Positions 1 to 10,121 of a stretch of 64,000 bases of DNA are shown here, piece by piece (the first letter of the stretch is position 1; each line of letters starts with the position of its first letter). Location: assembly GCA_038496445.1 (NCBI GenBank), contig JALMLS010000578.1:372001-436000 (forward strand), given 5' to 3'. The translations under genes were made by a program, and so were the position numbers. A model generated the notes under the pieces. It saw nothing but the letters and a program-made list of their open reading frames with translations. It had not been told where the DNA came from and ran no database searches. The stretch is from Trichosphaerium sp. ATCC 40318. Taxonomy: Eukaryota > Discosea > Flabellinia > Trichosidae.

Positions 1-1974
1 ATTCTTGTTTCTTTCGGTTTGGTTCACCATTTATTTATCATTTTTTACCAAGGGACATTAGTTGGTCACGCAGATATTCTAATTTCAGAGTACGATGATG
101 GTACTATTCATAGGATTAATAGGCTTCTTCAGGGTATTTTTTTTTCAGTTGTCATTTCACACGTGATTTTTCGTTTTGCTCAATTTCTTACCTTCTACTA
201 GCGGGTAACAAAGCTAAAGAAGTCCCTAAAGAACCTATGGAAAAATTAAATAGTGTACAGGATATGAGAAGGATAGGACAATCCTTTAAGTATATCACAA
301 ATCGTATAAAAGCTAGTCGCTCTTTTGGTAGAGAAAAAAGAGAATTACAAAGAAGTAATTACTCGAATGATGATAGCCAGTCATGTAATGCGACTGTAAC
401 ACTAAAGTTACAATTTTTCAGTTATACTCCATTTTTGGAGGTACGTTTTTTGGTTGTTGTCACGTGGTAAAAAGCTGTCGTAGTAATATTACAACTAGAG
501 AATTTTTTCAAACAAGATGAAGTTCTTGCAATCTCTTGGGAATTTATACCCATCTGATGAACTAGCAACAACTCTAGTAATATTATCAACAGAAAATGGT
601 GTACATATGCCTTTAATACAAGGTCTTATCCTAGATGAGGTCGCACAAACAAGTACGTCAAAACTAAATGTGTTGGCTTTTTTTTCCTCATTATATTTTT
701 GTGCTTTAGAACAAGCTACTACGCTTTTTCGTTTGAATAGTATAGCTACCAAGATGATGAAAGCATATAGCGCACACTTTGGAAGAGATTGGTTAAAACA
801 AGTACTTGAACGCCCTATTAAGGGCACTATAGCACGCGAAGGTTGTTATGAAGTAAACCCAAAACGTGTTCCAGATAATGAAGATGTTTCAAAGAATATA
901 TTGAATGTTCGAACAGAAATGTACCTATACCTAAACGCTATACTCGCAGGAGCTGGTACAGTACCATAGTAAGATAAATCCAATGATAACCAATTATTTA
1001 ATAACATGTTTTGTGTAGTGTAATGCGTGCTATAGCTGCTCAGTTGCGTGTGACAGTTTCTGATAAATTCGGTGAAGAGACTGGTTTAAGAGCTGTTTTT
1101 AGTTGGTTGTTTCTAAGGGAGATTTGCCCTGCTATTATTAGCCCACATGTGTATGGTATAGTTGATGGTACGTTGCATGTTGAACGAAATGAGGGCTTTG
1201 TTCTGAATTTTTTCTTATTTTTTTTAACAGTCTCTGTTTTACCTTACTTACTTGTTTTTTGTAATAATAGAGGTACCAGATAGTGACAGTTCAAGGTACT
1301 TGCTGCTTATTGCTAAGATAATTCAAAATATTTCAAATGGCGCATTGTTTGGTACCAATCATCTTTTTCTCTTTAGTTTACTTTTTCTTACTCTGTGTCA
1401 AAGGTATTAAAGAACCATTCATGAAACCATTTAATTCACTTGCATCTCAAGGCATGGAGTGCCTTGATACTTTTGCAAGACAAATCTCCGTAAGTGGGAA
1501 AGCGATTTGAAGTTTTTTTGGGATTTTCTTTTTCCTCAAATTTATGTATTGTTTCTTTGCTTACTCGCTGCATAAGGATGTAAAATACTGTACAGCTAGC
1601 TTGAAAACAGAAAAGAATCATGTTCCTCAGAATGTATTATTTGAACATACAGGTGAGCAACAAAAGGAAAATCAAAAGAAAATTATTCCAAAAATTTTTT
1701 TATTTTATTTAAGCAGGCCGCTCATACTGGCTTTCAGATATTTTTTTTTAACTCTTACATTCATTAATAGATTTTCTCATAAAGTTAATACTCAAATATA
1801 AAGAAAATATTAGAAAACACGTTACAGACAAGCAGGTATTTTAGCAACAAAGTAACTATTATTTATTCATTCTTTATGTAGATGTTCACATCCCTTGTTG
1901 CTTGGCTTTCTATGGCTTTCGAGCCTCTTATTGACACCCAAATAGAATCTCAAAGTACTTCATCAGGGCGGTAA
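1..1974 (+). CDS. RasGAP-domain protein (5' partial)
   Basis: GTPase-activating protein for a Ras-type GTPase; it should speed GTP hydrolysis at a membrane. Seven or more exons join into one frame. The first visible exons (about 53-133 and 200-440) end in a C2-like strand pattern (GTLVGHADILISEYDDG) and a linker. The RasGAP core follows: TLFRLNSIATK carries the arginine finger (codon at 730-732), and FLREICPAIISP around 1110-1145 is the second family signature. A YLLLIAKIIQNISNG helix near 1300-1345 and GIKEPFMKPFNSL near 1403-1440 close the domain. Introns include 441-516, 652-708, 969-1018 and one opening at 1168, mostly with GTACGT donors. The C-terminal exon near 1881 ends in TAA at 1972-1974. 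The 5' end is outside the window. The family is certain; which Ras it serves is unknown, although a Ras-like gene lies at 25360. Confidence 0.85.
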
Positions 1975-2334
1975 CACAAAATGTGGTATCACGTGATAAA
2001 TAAACTGTAAAAATTGTAATAGTAGGCTTTTTTGCGATTATCCTCTTTTGAAGGCAAAACATTTGATGTTCAATCACAACTATGTCATCTTATTGATTGT
2101 ACAAACCTTGTTTGAGCTACTGAAATCACGACTTCTCCGCAAAAACCCAAAAAAAAAAGAAAGAGTTCATTCAAAACCCCGAAATTTTCTAAAAGACAAT
2201 GAAATACTACTTTTGTGAGAAAGTTAGGAATCTGGAACTGTTAGAATTAAACGTTGTAGGTATGTTGGTACCTTTGGTATTTATTCGGAGTTCATTATAA
2301 TCCGATCTAACCGAAAAATAGACAAAAAGCATAA
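1975..2334. other. Intergenic spacer
   Basis: AT-rich spacer between the RasGAP stop and the next start. It holds one TCACGTGA palindrome near 1989. I see no gene or RNA. Confidence 0.5.
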
Positions 2335-2893
2335 ATGTTCCGGCTTTCGGGATTTTTAAAGAAATTAGGAATTCTCAAATATTCAAACTTACAACAAAGC
2401 ATGGAGCTCGAGATAGCAAGACGTTGTGCAGTTCTATTCACTGGGTTACATTGCGGATGCCTTTTGTTCGTTTCAACGGTTTCTGTGCGAACTCTATTAA
2501 AAGCTGTCGAAAACAACGACCAGAACCTCTTGAAAGCGTTATTTCCCTTATGGTGGCCTTACGGTGCTGATTTAATGATGCCACTTGGAGTAATAGCAAC
2601 AGTAGCCAACGCTGCAGCTTGGTACTTCTCAAATAGCACGTACTGGCTCATCAGCTGCGGACTCACTTTCGGGGTCCTTTTTTTTACGGGTTTTTTCATG
2701 ATGGAAGATATAAATGAGCTTCGGGGAGATAGCAAGCGAGTCTACGACATCACGAAGACATTTTGTGCAAAACATCACTTCCGTTTACTCTTGTCACTTG
2801 GTGCATTGTTCTGTGGATCTTTTGCAGGTACAAGATAACAATTCCTGTGCACTTGTTTTGAACTCATTGTTTTTATTCCTAGATTTAATTTAG
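2335..2893 (+). CDS. DUF1772-like multi-pass membrane protein
   Basis: Predicted small integral membrane protein of about 168 residues. Exon 1 runs from ATG 2335 to 2827. Removing intron 2828-2882 (GTACAAG...CCTAG) gives a short last exon ending FADLI-stop at 2893. Visible features are four hydrophobic segments (around residues 35-52, 75-95, 100-122 and 148-165), the motif PLWWPYGADLMMPLG after segment one, and MMEDINELRGD followed by AKHHFR. These resemble the DUF1772 (anthrone-oxygenase-like) family of small membrane proteins. No enzymatic role is shown. The family call rests on remembered motif pattern. If the intron is not removed the protein would end SFAGTR a few residues later. Confidence 0.7.
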
Positions 2894-3461
2894 TGTTGGC
2901 ATCTCAGTTCAACGCATTCACTTATGCCTAAGTTATTTTTGCGATGTGTATGTTCGTGTTTTGAGATAGGTGTACCTAGGTGCCAGTGACCTCGCTACAT
3001 AAATAAAAATATACCATTGTTAGACTTGGATTATGGGTTATCTTACTATATTCTTATCTCATTGCGAACAACTTCAGGTTCTTTGCTGGAAGCAGGACTC
3101 ACATAAGTACACGAGTAAGCTCAACAGAATGAATGCAAGTTCTTGTGCTCTGAGTTATACCAATGCTTACCGTAGTATTAAAAAGTCTTGCAAGGCATGC
3201 AAATCGCTTCCATAAACTTTCGTCATTCAATGAAAGCCTAACAACCATTAAAACGATTAACAAAAAAGACGTTCTCGAGCAATCAATGAACATAATATTT
3301 GAAATTTACCCAAAGCACGTTGTTGAACAGTTTAGAGGCCTTTCTAAAAACTGTAGTGCTCATATTTCATGAACTTGTTGTGAATCTTTAATCAAAAAGA
3401 ATTGATGTTCAAATATTCAGTGTAATTCAACACACAACGTACTTACACCTGTTGAAGAAAC
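2894..3461. other. Spacer with one weak short ORF
   Basis: Mostly unassigned. An ATG-started 69-codon ORF at 3163-3372 (+) has no recognisable motif and could be an exon or chance. I cannot support a gene here. Confidence 0.3.
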
Positions 3462-5218
3462 ATGGGAGGGAACAGCGAAGATTTAGTACAAGACTATCAT
3501 ATGCCATTTCCATGGAAAAATTTTTGCAGCTGTTTAGGTATCCTCTTGTTTCTTATTGTATTTACTATATGCTTTTTCCATACATTTATAGAGGTATTGT
3601 ACGTATGAAAAAATTTGTTTACAAATGTTTCTTGCCGTTTAAAAACTCGAGTACACGTGTTCGCTATTTTTAAAAGTACTTTCATTAAAATACAATGATT
3701 GACGCTATGCCTTTAAAAGTGTGCATACTCCAAGTGGCTAAGTGTAGTGCGATATAGCTTTGGGTTTGCACTACTTTTCGCGAAATTGATTAGAGCCACG
3801 ATTGACTAAAAAATGTGCTGTTTTCTGCAAAAATGTTGCACAAAAGGTCTCCAAAAGAACAGATTTCGAAGAAATACAACATGCCGCCAAATTTCGCGAA
3901 ATGTAGTGCAAACCCCTTGAACGTAGTTTGAAAAAATCTCGTGTTTTTGCGCCAAGGCAAAGCTATTATCAACTTTCAAAGTATCGTTTTGCACTCTACT
4001 ACAAGCACTTCTTGTTAAAGTCACTTCTTGTCTAGGAAGCATGACGTTAGATTTCCTAAAGCAACGTGTCTGTTATCAAGAGCGAGTGTTAAAGAGTATG
4101 GTGATATCAGTAGCATGTCAAACCGACAAAAAGTACAATGTAGCAAGTGTTGGTCTGTTGAAATACAGGTACTTCTTTTATTTGTAAGTCATTTGTAAGC
4201 AGTTCTAATTTCGAATCTAGTGGAACTACACTTGTCATAGTGATAATCAAGACATGTGTTGCCAAGAGAATAATAATCATCACGTGAAATCGCAAGTATT
4301 TAAAAACTATTCAGACGCTGTACTCTCCAAGAGCAAGTACCATGTATGTCGCTTGTATTTCGTTCTCAGGTATTTATTTGGATTTCTTAAAAGGTAGGAG
4401 ACCACAATGATTGTTACTACAATCCAAGTAATTGCTCACAAGTTATATTTGTTGAAGGCACGAACCACTCATTTTTATTTCCATCTGAACTTTTTGTTAA
4501 GGCATATCCACTGGTTTGGCTGTCGCTTTTGGTATTCTTATCACTATATTCCTAAGTATATACATAGCATCTCAAGTGTATTGTATACCATTACTATTAA
4601 AAACAAAGTATAATGTGCCAGTACGTAATGTGCTGATGTTTTTTGCTAATAGTTTTTTTGTTAGGTAACAATATCAACTGCTGTCACTTTGTTCTTTTGC
4701 TTAAGCATCGCTATTCCCTTTATAGTTTTACTGCCCATCATCCTCTTGGGCAGTGAAGCTCTGATCACACATGCCGTTAAAGATCTGCTTATTTTCTTAC
4801 AATTCTTTATTGCTGGTATTGGCATTACTTCGGTTCCTATAATCACGTGTGATAAGATTCACAACCTCGTAGCAAGAACATAGTCAACCTTTCAAAGAGA
4901 CCAACTATTTCTATTGTTGTTTCATATTCATTGCTACTGTTGTTTGTACCCATTAGCATTATGGCACCTATTGCGTATCTTAACCAATCAAAGAAGTTAA
5001 TGACAATAACATTGTGTCTATTGGCATTTCACACGATTATACCTCCAGCTATTATAGGTTTTAGGTTGTTCAACAACGCTTTATCTACAACAAGACAAGA
5101 AGATGACAACAAGCAACTCACGTCGCAAGTAAACACTATTGCAACAACTGACCAAACTAGCAATTTGGAACTTAAGTCTATTGTAAACAGTGACAGTCCA
5201 TATGTCAACTCCATTTAG
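3462..5218 (+). CDS. Putative membrane protein exons, structure unresolved
   Basis: Several stretches look like exons of one or more membrane proteins, but I could not join them in one frame. ATG 3462 opens a peptide MGGNSEDL (possible N-myristoylation) with a strong transmembrane helix, ending by 3608 unless spliced. At 4390-4500 a segment has VGDHNDCYYNPSNCSQ, a Cys-rich, N-glycosylation-like ectodomain. From 4502 to 4620 a hydrophobic helix ends VYCIPLLLKTKYNVP. After intron 4621-4664 (GTACGT...TTAG) comes another helix-rich exon to about 4850. The last exon, about 4876-5218, has two helices and a polar tail ending PYVNSI-stop. The frame change around 4830-4875 needs an unusual small intron or means decay. 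It may be two genes or a pseudogene. Confidence 0.35.
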
Positions 5219-5845
5219 AATAGGAATAAACTATTCGAGTTGTTGTTCTTTAAATCACCACATACTGCGCTCTTAGGAAACCAGTTATAGACTTACCCGG
5301 TATGGCAATTCGTAACCGGTTCGGTTATGGTGAAAAAGAAAAGTTGCTGGCTTTTGAAGCCACCTGATCCTTTTGTTACATCCAGACTACCTTCATACGC
5401 TCTAAAAACAACAATCTATAAGTTGAGTGAGAGTGACAAACTATTGAGTCGATTTTTGCTGCAGTTTACCATTGTCTTGCCCTTGTCCAACGCTGTTAAA
5501 CATAATATTTCACTGAATCATACTCGCTAAGAAGTCGAGTTAACCGCTTTCTAAACCTAAACTGGAAACTGGTTTGTAACTGGAAAAGTAAGACCTCTAT
5601 GCACGTGTCAATTAGATAAAACTGACAAATCATGAGTCTGCTACGAAAGATGTTCAGTCTACCTCAATCATTAGAATTTGTCACCTACTAATTAGTTCTT
5701 TGCTTCCTACTCAGAATAATCAATTTTTTTTTATTTGCACCGTGTCCCTTTCATTGTCTTTATCACAAGGAACATAATTAATCAGGGTCCAATGAAACAA
5801 CAGATTGTATTATTAACACAATTGTCACCTCTACATTGCTCATCG
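5219..5845. other. Intergenic spacer
   Basis: Only short ORFs without motifs (for example 5327-5530). It holds one CACGTG near 5600. I see no supported gene. Confidence 0.4.
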
Positions 5846-5965
5846 ATGAAATTATTATACATCGTACTGTTTCTCCAAGTGACGTGCAAAGCAAAGAGGT
5901 ATGTTTAAATTTACTTTTTTAGTTATGGCAATAATGTAAAAATAAACTATTTCACAAGTGCCTGA
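5846..5965 (+). CDS. Possible 31-residue secreted peptide
   Basis: ATG 5846 opens MKLLYIVLFLQVTCKAK, a good signal-peptide shape. A 24-bp intron (5899-5922, GTATGT...TTTTAG) keeps the frame, and the second exon ends at TGA 5963-5965. It is very short and could be chance. I recognise nothing in it, and no neighbour supports it. Confidence 0.25.
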
Positions 5966-6040
5966 TTTAATTGTTTATTTTGTATGACACTACAAGTTCT
6001 AGGCGATAAACAGGTACTGTAAGCGTTTGTCATCAATCAA

Positions 6041-6763
6041 TCAAAAGTAGTGGCAACAATTATAACCTGGGAACTGGAAGGTAAAATTTGCTTCTACTGT
6101 AAGCCATTTCTCAGCACCTTCACGTGTTACTCGTGTACCAGTGATATCTATTTCACTCACACCTGAAAGTGGTTTAATGGCTTCATCAGTAATACCTGTA
6201 CATCCACGTAAGTAAATGGCATGAACACCCACAAGTGATTTGACGCCTTCATTTGTAACACCATAACATCCATTAATGCGAATGGTATGAACTCCAGCAA
6301 GTGCTAATTCTTTGATACTTTTATCAGTAACCTTTGTATGGCTAATATTAATTTCATGAACCCCAGCAAGTGCTCTTACTCCTTCATCAGTTATTCTCTT
6401 ACACTTGGCCATATTAATGGTATGAACTCCAGCAAGCGCTTTGATCCCTTCATCAGTTACTGAAGTCCAGGCAAGGTCAATAGTATGAACACCAGATAGT
6501 TCTTTGACCACACCGTTAATAACGCTGTAATGAAATCCAAAAATAAACACGTGGACTCTTGTTGTGCGGAGAAGATTACCACATTGTTTAAACGCTCTTG
6601 CTTGTTCAGCATTTAAAATATCGACTTCGCCATAGCCAACTATGTCATGAATGATAGATGCGAACCGATGACAGGTTTGACAAGCTGCAAATCGCTCGTC
6701 GTCTATTTGGCGTATAATATGAGCTAAAACCTCTGCAGGGAAGTCCAAAATGTTCCATGGGGC
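6041..6763 (-). CDS. F-box / leucine-rich-repeat-like protein, intronless
   Basis: Probable substrate-binding F-box protein of about 240 residues for a Cullin-type ubiquitin ligase. The N-terminus has an F-box-like helix set (FPAEVLAHIIRQIDDERF, then CQTCHRFASIIHD). After it come about five repeats of 23-25 residues with consensus GVHTIxLxxCxxITDEGIKALA, an LRR variant. The first in-frame upstream codons are unclear: the frame stays open above the TTG at 6746-6748, and the nearby ATG at 6761-6763 is in another frame, so a short 5' exon or a start just upstream is likely. The repeat style resembles F-box repeat families abundant in giant DNA viruses of amoebae. It has no introns, unlike its neighbours. 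A relative lies at 46818-47612. Confidence 0.7.
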   Translation of the reverse strand, partial: APWNILDFPAEVLAHIIRQIDDERFAACQTCHRFASIIHDIVGYGEVDILNAEQARAFKQCGNLLRTTRVHVFIFGFHYSVINGVVKELSGVHTIDLAWTSVTDEGIKALAGVHTINMAKCKRITDEGVRALAGVHEINISHTKVTDKSIKELALAGVHTIRINGCYGVTNEGVKSLVGVHAIYLRGCTGITDEAIKPLSGVSEIDITGTRVTREGAEKWLTVEANFTFQFPGYNCCHYF

Positions 6764-7014
6764 TCTAAACGTACGTTTAAGCTTGTAAATGAAAGCATAC
6801 CGCTATACCTTTTATGTGTAACTACATGGTCCCGTGACATAGTAGGTGACTGTAGGATGTACTCAATAGCTGGTGTTAAATGTATTGTTGTTTATTCAAG
6901 TTTTGAGACAGACCGTGGATAGGAAATGTTCGAAAATGTTCGAAAAGTGTATCCTAGGTTTGACAACCAAAATCAGTGTCCACGTGATTTAACAAACATT
7001 GCAAAGTAATTTAT

Positions 7015-7233
7015 TTACATATTTGACATCGGGACGGCGTTTGCAAAGCCTGCAGCAATGCTGGTGGTGTTTTGGGGAGGTTTTAACGTTATTACACCTG
7101 CCTTTCTATTTGGATGGTGGCCATAGTGCTTTTGTTGCGTGGGGTAGGCGCTAGCGTACGTACGGTAGTAAGTTATCACGTACATTGATTTTTTGAAGCA
7201 AACCATACAGTAAACAGTGTTTGAGGCATTCAT
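7015..7233 (-). CDS. Possible small hypothetical protein
   Basis: ATG-started 72-codon ORF with no known motif. The N-terminal third is Cys/Tyr-rich and the rest is His/Pro/Ala-rich. It stands alone in a spacer and may be chance. Confidence 0.2.
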   Translation of the reverse strand: MNASNTVYCMVCFKKSMYVITYYRTYASAYPTQQKHYGHHPNRKAGVITLKPPQNTTSIAAGFANAVPMSNM

Positions 7234-7746
7234 ACCGTGTTTGGCGGTAATGCGATAAGTCGCAATGAGTATTAGTTGGTTCTAAATCGGCACCACGTGC
7301 ACGCTGATACCTATATTTGTGCTTACAGTTTCAAAATTACAAAATTTTTTATGTTTATGGGACTTCGAGAATCTTTGAGACATTTTTACTCACCTCAGAA
7401 CCATCTTAAACTTCGATTGGTGTTTTGAATATGTAGCTAGGATTCTATAATTACAGACTCAAAAACAATTTTGTGATTCGTTTATGCTGTGCCGAGGAAA
7501 AGTACCGACAGTCAAAGCAATTTTTTTCAAAAGGCTTTTTCAACAATTTACAAAACTGTCCCAAAAGCGATGCTGCCCACAGTTGGCTAGTAAAAAGAAC
7601 AAATGAAATTGCAGACAATTACAAGTCTTGGAAACAACAACTTCGTTCAGTTTCCGTGTTCTTAGCCGATGGTTAACAGCTTACTACTTATTGTAGCCTC
7701 TTGATTGGACCAGCAACTAAATGTACATTCAATCAATTTATTAACA
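7234..7746. other. Spacer with dispersed repeat copy and short ORF
   Basis: Contains one copy (7360-7440) of an ~80-bp repeat also present at 24969-25050. After it, 7473-7676 (+) is open for 67 codons from a GTG (LCCAEEKYRQSKQFFSKGF...), possibly an exon relic. No full gene can be built. Confidence 0.35.
7360..7440 (+). repeat. Dispersed ~80-bp repeat, copy 1
   Basis: Shares TTCGAGAATC, TTTTTACTCACCTC, AACCATCTTA and ATGTAGCTA, in the same order and spacing, with 24969-25050. Origin unknown. Confidence 0.55.
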
Positions 7747-9574
7747 TTACACAACTCTAATAGGTACGCCGCCAAGAGCAATACATATTTTTTTATAGAA
7801 AGACCATGTTGTGTGATTCGGTGTATTTAGTTTAATAACACGTCCACATATTGAATCTGAAAAAAGATTGCATATCCTTTTGAACTCATCCACGTGCTTT
7901 GAGGAGATGGCTTTTGCCAGTGAATGGTCTATGAAAATAGTGTTCCCTGGGTAAATATTAGAACTGAAATAGAACCATTTTCTAAACGGCGTTGTTGCTG
8001 ACAAGAAAAAAGAAATCCAACAAAAAAACACAAAATTTTGTAAGATCCGTACATTCTATTTGAGTTGTATCTTTAAGTTGTAAGGCGCCATTCAATTCTT
8101 TACATGCTAAAATATTCTTCAATATCATGTGATAAGATAATTAAACTTACTTATTCTCAAGCTCGAAAGTCCAGTTATTGTAAGGAAATCGGCAATGTTG
8201 TAAATAATCTCTACAAAAAAAGTGAGTTGAGAACGACGTGATAGATATTGGACAAATAGGCTAAACACGTACCTATTGGAACCTCCATGAATAGATCATA
8301 ATCAACTATTGGTTGTACCACAATTCCTTGTTGGAGTCTACAGATGATACTTGGTGTAGAGTTGCTGAAGGTATTGACTAAATATATTATTGGTGTTGTA
8401 AGTCTCCAATCTATATCTGATGGTATATGTCCTTCAAGGAGCTTTGTGTATATTCTCATAAAGTTCAAGTTATCAATAACAGCAGTAGTATTTAGTGGAT
8501 CTCCCTTTGCACAAGTAAGAAGGGTGGTGTTAAGTTAGTTAAAAGGAGCAAAATACGTACCACAACCACATCGAAAATAAAGACTGTTCCATTTTCAAGG
8601 CGAATACCGAATATGAGAATAGGCAAGTCCGTTAGATTCTGTGCTAAATCCGTAGTGTACATGTCCAAAACAAGTTTCGGAATATAGTTTATGACCCATT
8701 GTACACCAGTGACATCACGTGTTTGTTTTGAACAAAGTACATTTCTAAGAAAACAATAAGAATAAGCAACAGACCAACTTTACATTTTCATTTTTCTTGC
8801 TTTATGCGTTTTACTTTACCTGTTGAAAACATCACATGTCACATTATCTGTTTCTACGAGAATTACAAAAGGTCCATCATTCGTTAGTGTAGGTACTATA
8901 TTTGGAGGCGCTATATTCTGTAGGTGTAAGTTATTGTAAGAATAGAAACGTGTATCGTACATGTGCGTGGAGGCGATTTAGAAACAGCGAATACTCATCG
9001 CGGCTAAGATGTTCAAGTTGAGCCTTGATTAAGTCAAAGTACGCTCTACCAAAGCAGCCATGAACACCCCTTCAGAGAGTTAATTACCAAACAAAAAATA
9101 ATGAAAAGAGAAATCAAAAAAAAAACGTGCTTGAGATTTTTAAATACATCTGGGGGTTGCTGAGTTACACTTTCCAATAAGATATTAGCTCCCTGGTGTA
9201 TTCCCAAGATATTATAAGGTAGCAAATCCTAGTAGGAATAAGAAGAAGTATAAACACGTGAAACATTTGCTTTTCCACACTTTCAAAGAATTGAGGCCAT
9301 CTAAATAACCCAACACTCTTCAAAAAGTCAACAGACGTACGGTGTCATTAAAAACCTCCCAGGATTGCGTCATATTGGTATATACTTGGTTATTTGGTGT
9401 TACTCCCGTGATTAGGTAAACCCGATTTTTAAACTCTTTAATAGTTCCGTATGGAGGAACTGATATTTTAAATTTTTGCAGGTCTCTTGTTGTTACTGTA
9501 AACTTGATGTTGTTTAATCCAACGACTGCTGCCTTTCGTTGGAGTATAGGAGAAGAGTATGCTGTTTTAATCAT
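7747..9574 (-). CDS. Ubiquitin-like-domain protein, tandem copy A
   Basis: Protein of roughly 430 residues on about nine exons, function unknown. Exon 1 (9574 down to about 9347) encodes a ubiquitin-like fold: a β-strand pair, ISVPPYGTIKEFKNRVYL, then GVTPNNQVY, which aligns with ubiquitin's ...[20 protein letters not shown] region but lacks a terminal Gly-Gly. Later exons read DLLPYNILGIHQGANILLE, GVHGCFGRAYFDLIKAQLEH, NIAPPNIVPTLTNDGPFVIL, then PILIFGIRLENGTVFIFDVV (exon about 8560-8744), ending GGVPIRVV-stop at 7747-7749. Introns include 8745-8819; the donor of exon 1 is GTACGT. Exon 1 starts from the first ATG of the frame. Copy B lies 550 bp further on, same strand. The C-terminal part resembles no family I know. 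Confidence 0.65.
8685..8897. repeat. 213-bp block identical to 11045-11257
   Basis: Base-for-base identical between the two tandem genes, covering parts of two exons and the whole 75-bp intron between them (8745-8819 here), while both flanks differ. Confidence 0.9.
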
Positions 9575-10121
9575 TGTTGTTGTTACTGTGGTTAGATACG
9601 TACTGATTTGTTGATTAAGTCAACTCGTACCATTCATTGAACATTGTTAGTGTAAACGTATCTCACACTCTCAAATTATTTTAGCTAAACTAACATAAAG
9701 CTATAAGGTTGACAAATGACTGTTTTTATTGTAATTCCAGCTGATTTTAATATGATAGTATTACGTGCATTGGTTTTTTTTCGTGAACCACCGTCAAAAT
9801 AAGTGCCCAATAGTATCGCGGTCTGTATGGATAAGAAACGACGTTACCGTAAACTTAACAGAAATCTTATGAATTTTCAAACGTGATGCCATTGTTGAAG
9901 TTTGAACCTACTACTAACCTGTCACCAATAACCGCATCTCATCTGGACATAGTTTCAAGTGCGAAGTCGACTGTTACCATGCAAAATCCACAAGTTGGCT
10001 AAAATTCTGGTTTGTTCTCATTTTCGCTGATGGTTTTGTAGCCGTAGCCAACCTCTAGCCTTTCAAGCAAGTCAATGTACATACACTCTATTTAATTTCT
10101 TTATTTTCTTTCAAATCTACA
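9575..10121. other. Spacer between tandem copies
   Basis: AT-rich promoter/terminator region between copies A and B. I see no ORF worth calling. Confidence 0.5.

Noticed and set aside
4107-4295. Minus-strand ORF with signal-peptide-like start (MRFHVMIIILLATHVLI)
   Set aside because: It overlaps plus-strand exon candidates, has no continuation or family, and hydrophobic reverse frames are common in this AT-rich DNA.
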